Source of the DNA: Ruegeria sp. THAF33
Lineage (GTDB): Bacteria; Pseudomonadota; Alphaproteobacteria; Rhodobacterales; Rhodobacteraceae
Length of the DNA: 64,000 nucleotides
NCBI RefSeq assembly: GCF_009363615.1
Contig: NZ_CP045385.1
Location: 620,001-684,000 of the forward strand
Reading direction: 5' to 3'
The position numbers were made by a program, and so were the translations under genes. Under the pieces are notes generated by a model, which saw only the letters and a program-made list of their open reading frames with translations, was not told where the DNA came from and ran no database searches. Of this stretch, positions 62,793 to 64,000 are shown in pieces (the first letter of the stretch is position 1; every line of letters starts with the position of its first letter).

Positions 62793-64000
62793 TCACTCTG
62801 CCGGGGTGTACCAGATCGGGGACGAATAGGCGCGTTCCTGATGCGTAAGCACTGCATCTTCGGGCAATTCGATACCGTATCTCAACTTGTCGTACAGGAT
62901 CCAACGCGGCGTTGGAATTTCGATGGCGCGGACGTAGTAAAACGCGCGTGCATTCGGATCGAAATCCGGGTCTGACCATACGGTGACAAGTTCGGCCGTT
63001 CCGATTGTGTTGGTCCAGCTGGCAGTCTCCACGTCCACAGTGTTTCCAACCGCAGGGACTTTGCCGTTTTGATCGACCTCGCGGTTATCCGACCATGCGA
63101 CGTCGTAGACCTTTTCCTGCAAGGCACCTTCAGAATCGAGCCATCCCTTTATCACTTGAACACGGTCCAGATTGGCACCAACCGGGTCGCGCAGAGCGGC
63201 GATCAGGAAGCTTGGCGCAGCCTCACCCTCGCGCGGGCGCAGGTCCGAACCCATTGGCACCCCTTTGGTATAACCAACATTGGCTAGGAAACGGGTTTCA
63301 ACATCTGCTTCACTGAAATCCCATCCGCCAAAGAACCGCAGGCCGATCCTTGGCCCGGTCGTTGCATAGGTTTCGCGGCGCTTGAACGCGTCAAAGATCG
63401 CCGAGCGTGTATTCTCGGTAGCCCATACGGCCGTGTATCCGGAGGCGACAAGCAGGTCGCCGGGAATTTCACCAAGGTCATTGGCTATAAACGGATGCTT
63501 GATACGCGAGGCTGAGGGTTCGACGCTGACGGATTTTCCAAAGAAGTTGTCTTCTTCGGCCGTGGCCAGAGAGGTATGGCTGTCCGTCGCACCCCCCATG
63601 CCGAATTTATAGGGGTTCACGCCAAACTTTTCTTCCAGCATCAATCCGCGTTTCAATGCCTCTCGGGCGTATTCTCCTGCCAGCATGTCATCGGTTTTTA
63701 ACTCGGTTATGTCCAGATTGCCGACGTCCCAGTTCTCGTAATCGGCAAATTCGTCATCCGGGCTCAGGAAAGGATGCGCTTCTCCGTCGCCCTTTATCTG
63801 GGTGACTTCGTAATGGGGCTCCCATTTTGCGCGGTCCGCGACATAATCCTCGTCAACCTTGCCGCCGTGATACGTGTCTTCGGTCGGGAACATCCACCCA
63901 TTCGACAGGTTCCCGTTATGGGCAAAGGCAACTGCACGCCCCCCCGTTTTTTCCTGATACTCTTCAAGCCAGGCATAAAGCGCCTTTGGATCCGTATCAC
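62793..64000 (-). CDS. DUF3604 protein (5' end outside window)
   Basis: The frame is open from the stop at 62793 to the right edge (64000), with internal segments [82 protein letters not shown] and [10 protein letters not shown] matching DUF3604. About 402 residues are visible; the protein starts beyond the window. The family is thought to be a metal-dependent hydrolase-like group because of conserved His/Asp/Asn residues, but the activity is not established. It heads a cluster with the parvulin and HupE-like genes, which recurs in marine proteobacteria as far as I recall. Confidence 0.85.
   Translation of the reverse strand, partial: DTDPKALYAWLEEYQEKTGGRAVAFAHNGNLSNGWMFPTEDTYHGGKVDEDYVADRAKWEPHYEVTQIKGDGEAHPFLSPDDEFADYENWDVGNLDITELKTDDMLAGEYAREALKRGLMLEEKFGVNPYKFGMGGATDSHTSLATAEEDNFFGKSVSVEPSASRIKHPFIANDLGEIPGDLLVASGYTAVWATENTRSAIFDAFKRRETYATTGPRIGLRFFGGWDFSEADVETRFLANVGYTKGVPMGSDLRPREGEAAPSFLIAALRDPVGANLDRVQVIKGWLDSEGALQEKVYDVAWSDNREVDQNGKVPAVGNTVDVETASWTNTIGTAELVTVWSDPDFDPNARAFYYVRAIEIPTPRWILYDKLRYGIELPEDAVLTHQERAYSSPIWYTPAE

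Overview
The window reads as chromosomal or chromid DNA from an alphaproteobacterium, most likely a marine Rhodobacteraceae (Roseobacter-group) organism. The grounds are moderately high GC, dense gene packing with many ATGA stop/start overlaps, a DctPQM-type TRAP transporter, GMC oxidoreductase and ACAD/phosphotransferase catabolic genes, a DUF2793 protein, a bo3-type quinol oxidase and several sulfatases. No rRNA, tRNA, CRISPR array or intact insertion sequence was recognised. Genus and species cannot be fixed from the sequence alone.

Layout. (1) 1-11 kb: the 3' part of a Mur-ligase-like gene; a TRAP uptake operon (dctP-dctQ-dctM-iclR, minus strand) divergent from a GMC oxidoreductase, with an IclR-type palindrome between them; then an acyl-CoA dehydrogenase/phosphotransferase pair divergent from a LysR regulator. 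(2) 11-20 kb: a surface-polysaccharide block with two tandem WbsX-like proteins, a methyltransferase, a GT2 glycosyltransferase and the dTDP-L-rhamnose operon rmlC-B-D-A. (3) 20-32 kb: the most interesting block. A dockerin-bearing RTX/beta-propeller protein is divergent from a 1303-residue Ig-repeat adhesin that carries a cohesin-like module. The adhesin is followed by sapC, an outer-membrane TolC-like lipoprotein, a LapB-like ABC exporter and its membrane fusion protein. The whole looks like a dedicated type I secretion system with two secreted surface proteins that could dock to each other. (4) 32-42 kb: a response regulator/hybrid kinase pair, a sulfatase/phosphonate-monoester-hydrolase-like enzyme, an Mla-type lipid transport operon (STAS-MlaE, MlaF, MlaD, lipoprotein) and a membrane-anchored glutamate-synthase-like flavoprotein. 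(5) 42-51 kb: tandem crcB fluoride channel genes, a cyoABCD quinol oxidase operon running into emrAB-type efflux genes, and a lytic transglycosylase. (6) 51-56 kb: galU and manC sugar-nucleotide genes, and a DUF2793 protein. (7) 55-64 kb: an arylsulfatase locus (RHH regulator, arylsulfatase, HlyD-like protein, outer-membrane protein) divergent from an AraC regulator, then a DUF3604/parvulin/HupE-like cluster that runs off the right edge.

How it fits together. Regions 2, 3 and 6 supply cell-surface material: rhamnose, glucose and mannose nucleotides, glycosyltransferases, and a secreted adhesin with a possible cohesin-dockerin partner. Regions 1 and 7 look like accessory catabolism of imported organic acids and sulfated or DUF3604-type substrates. 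Regions 4 and 5 are envelope maintenance and respiration. All family assignments rest on motifs read by eye; no database search was run.
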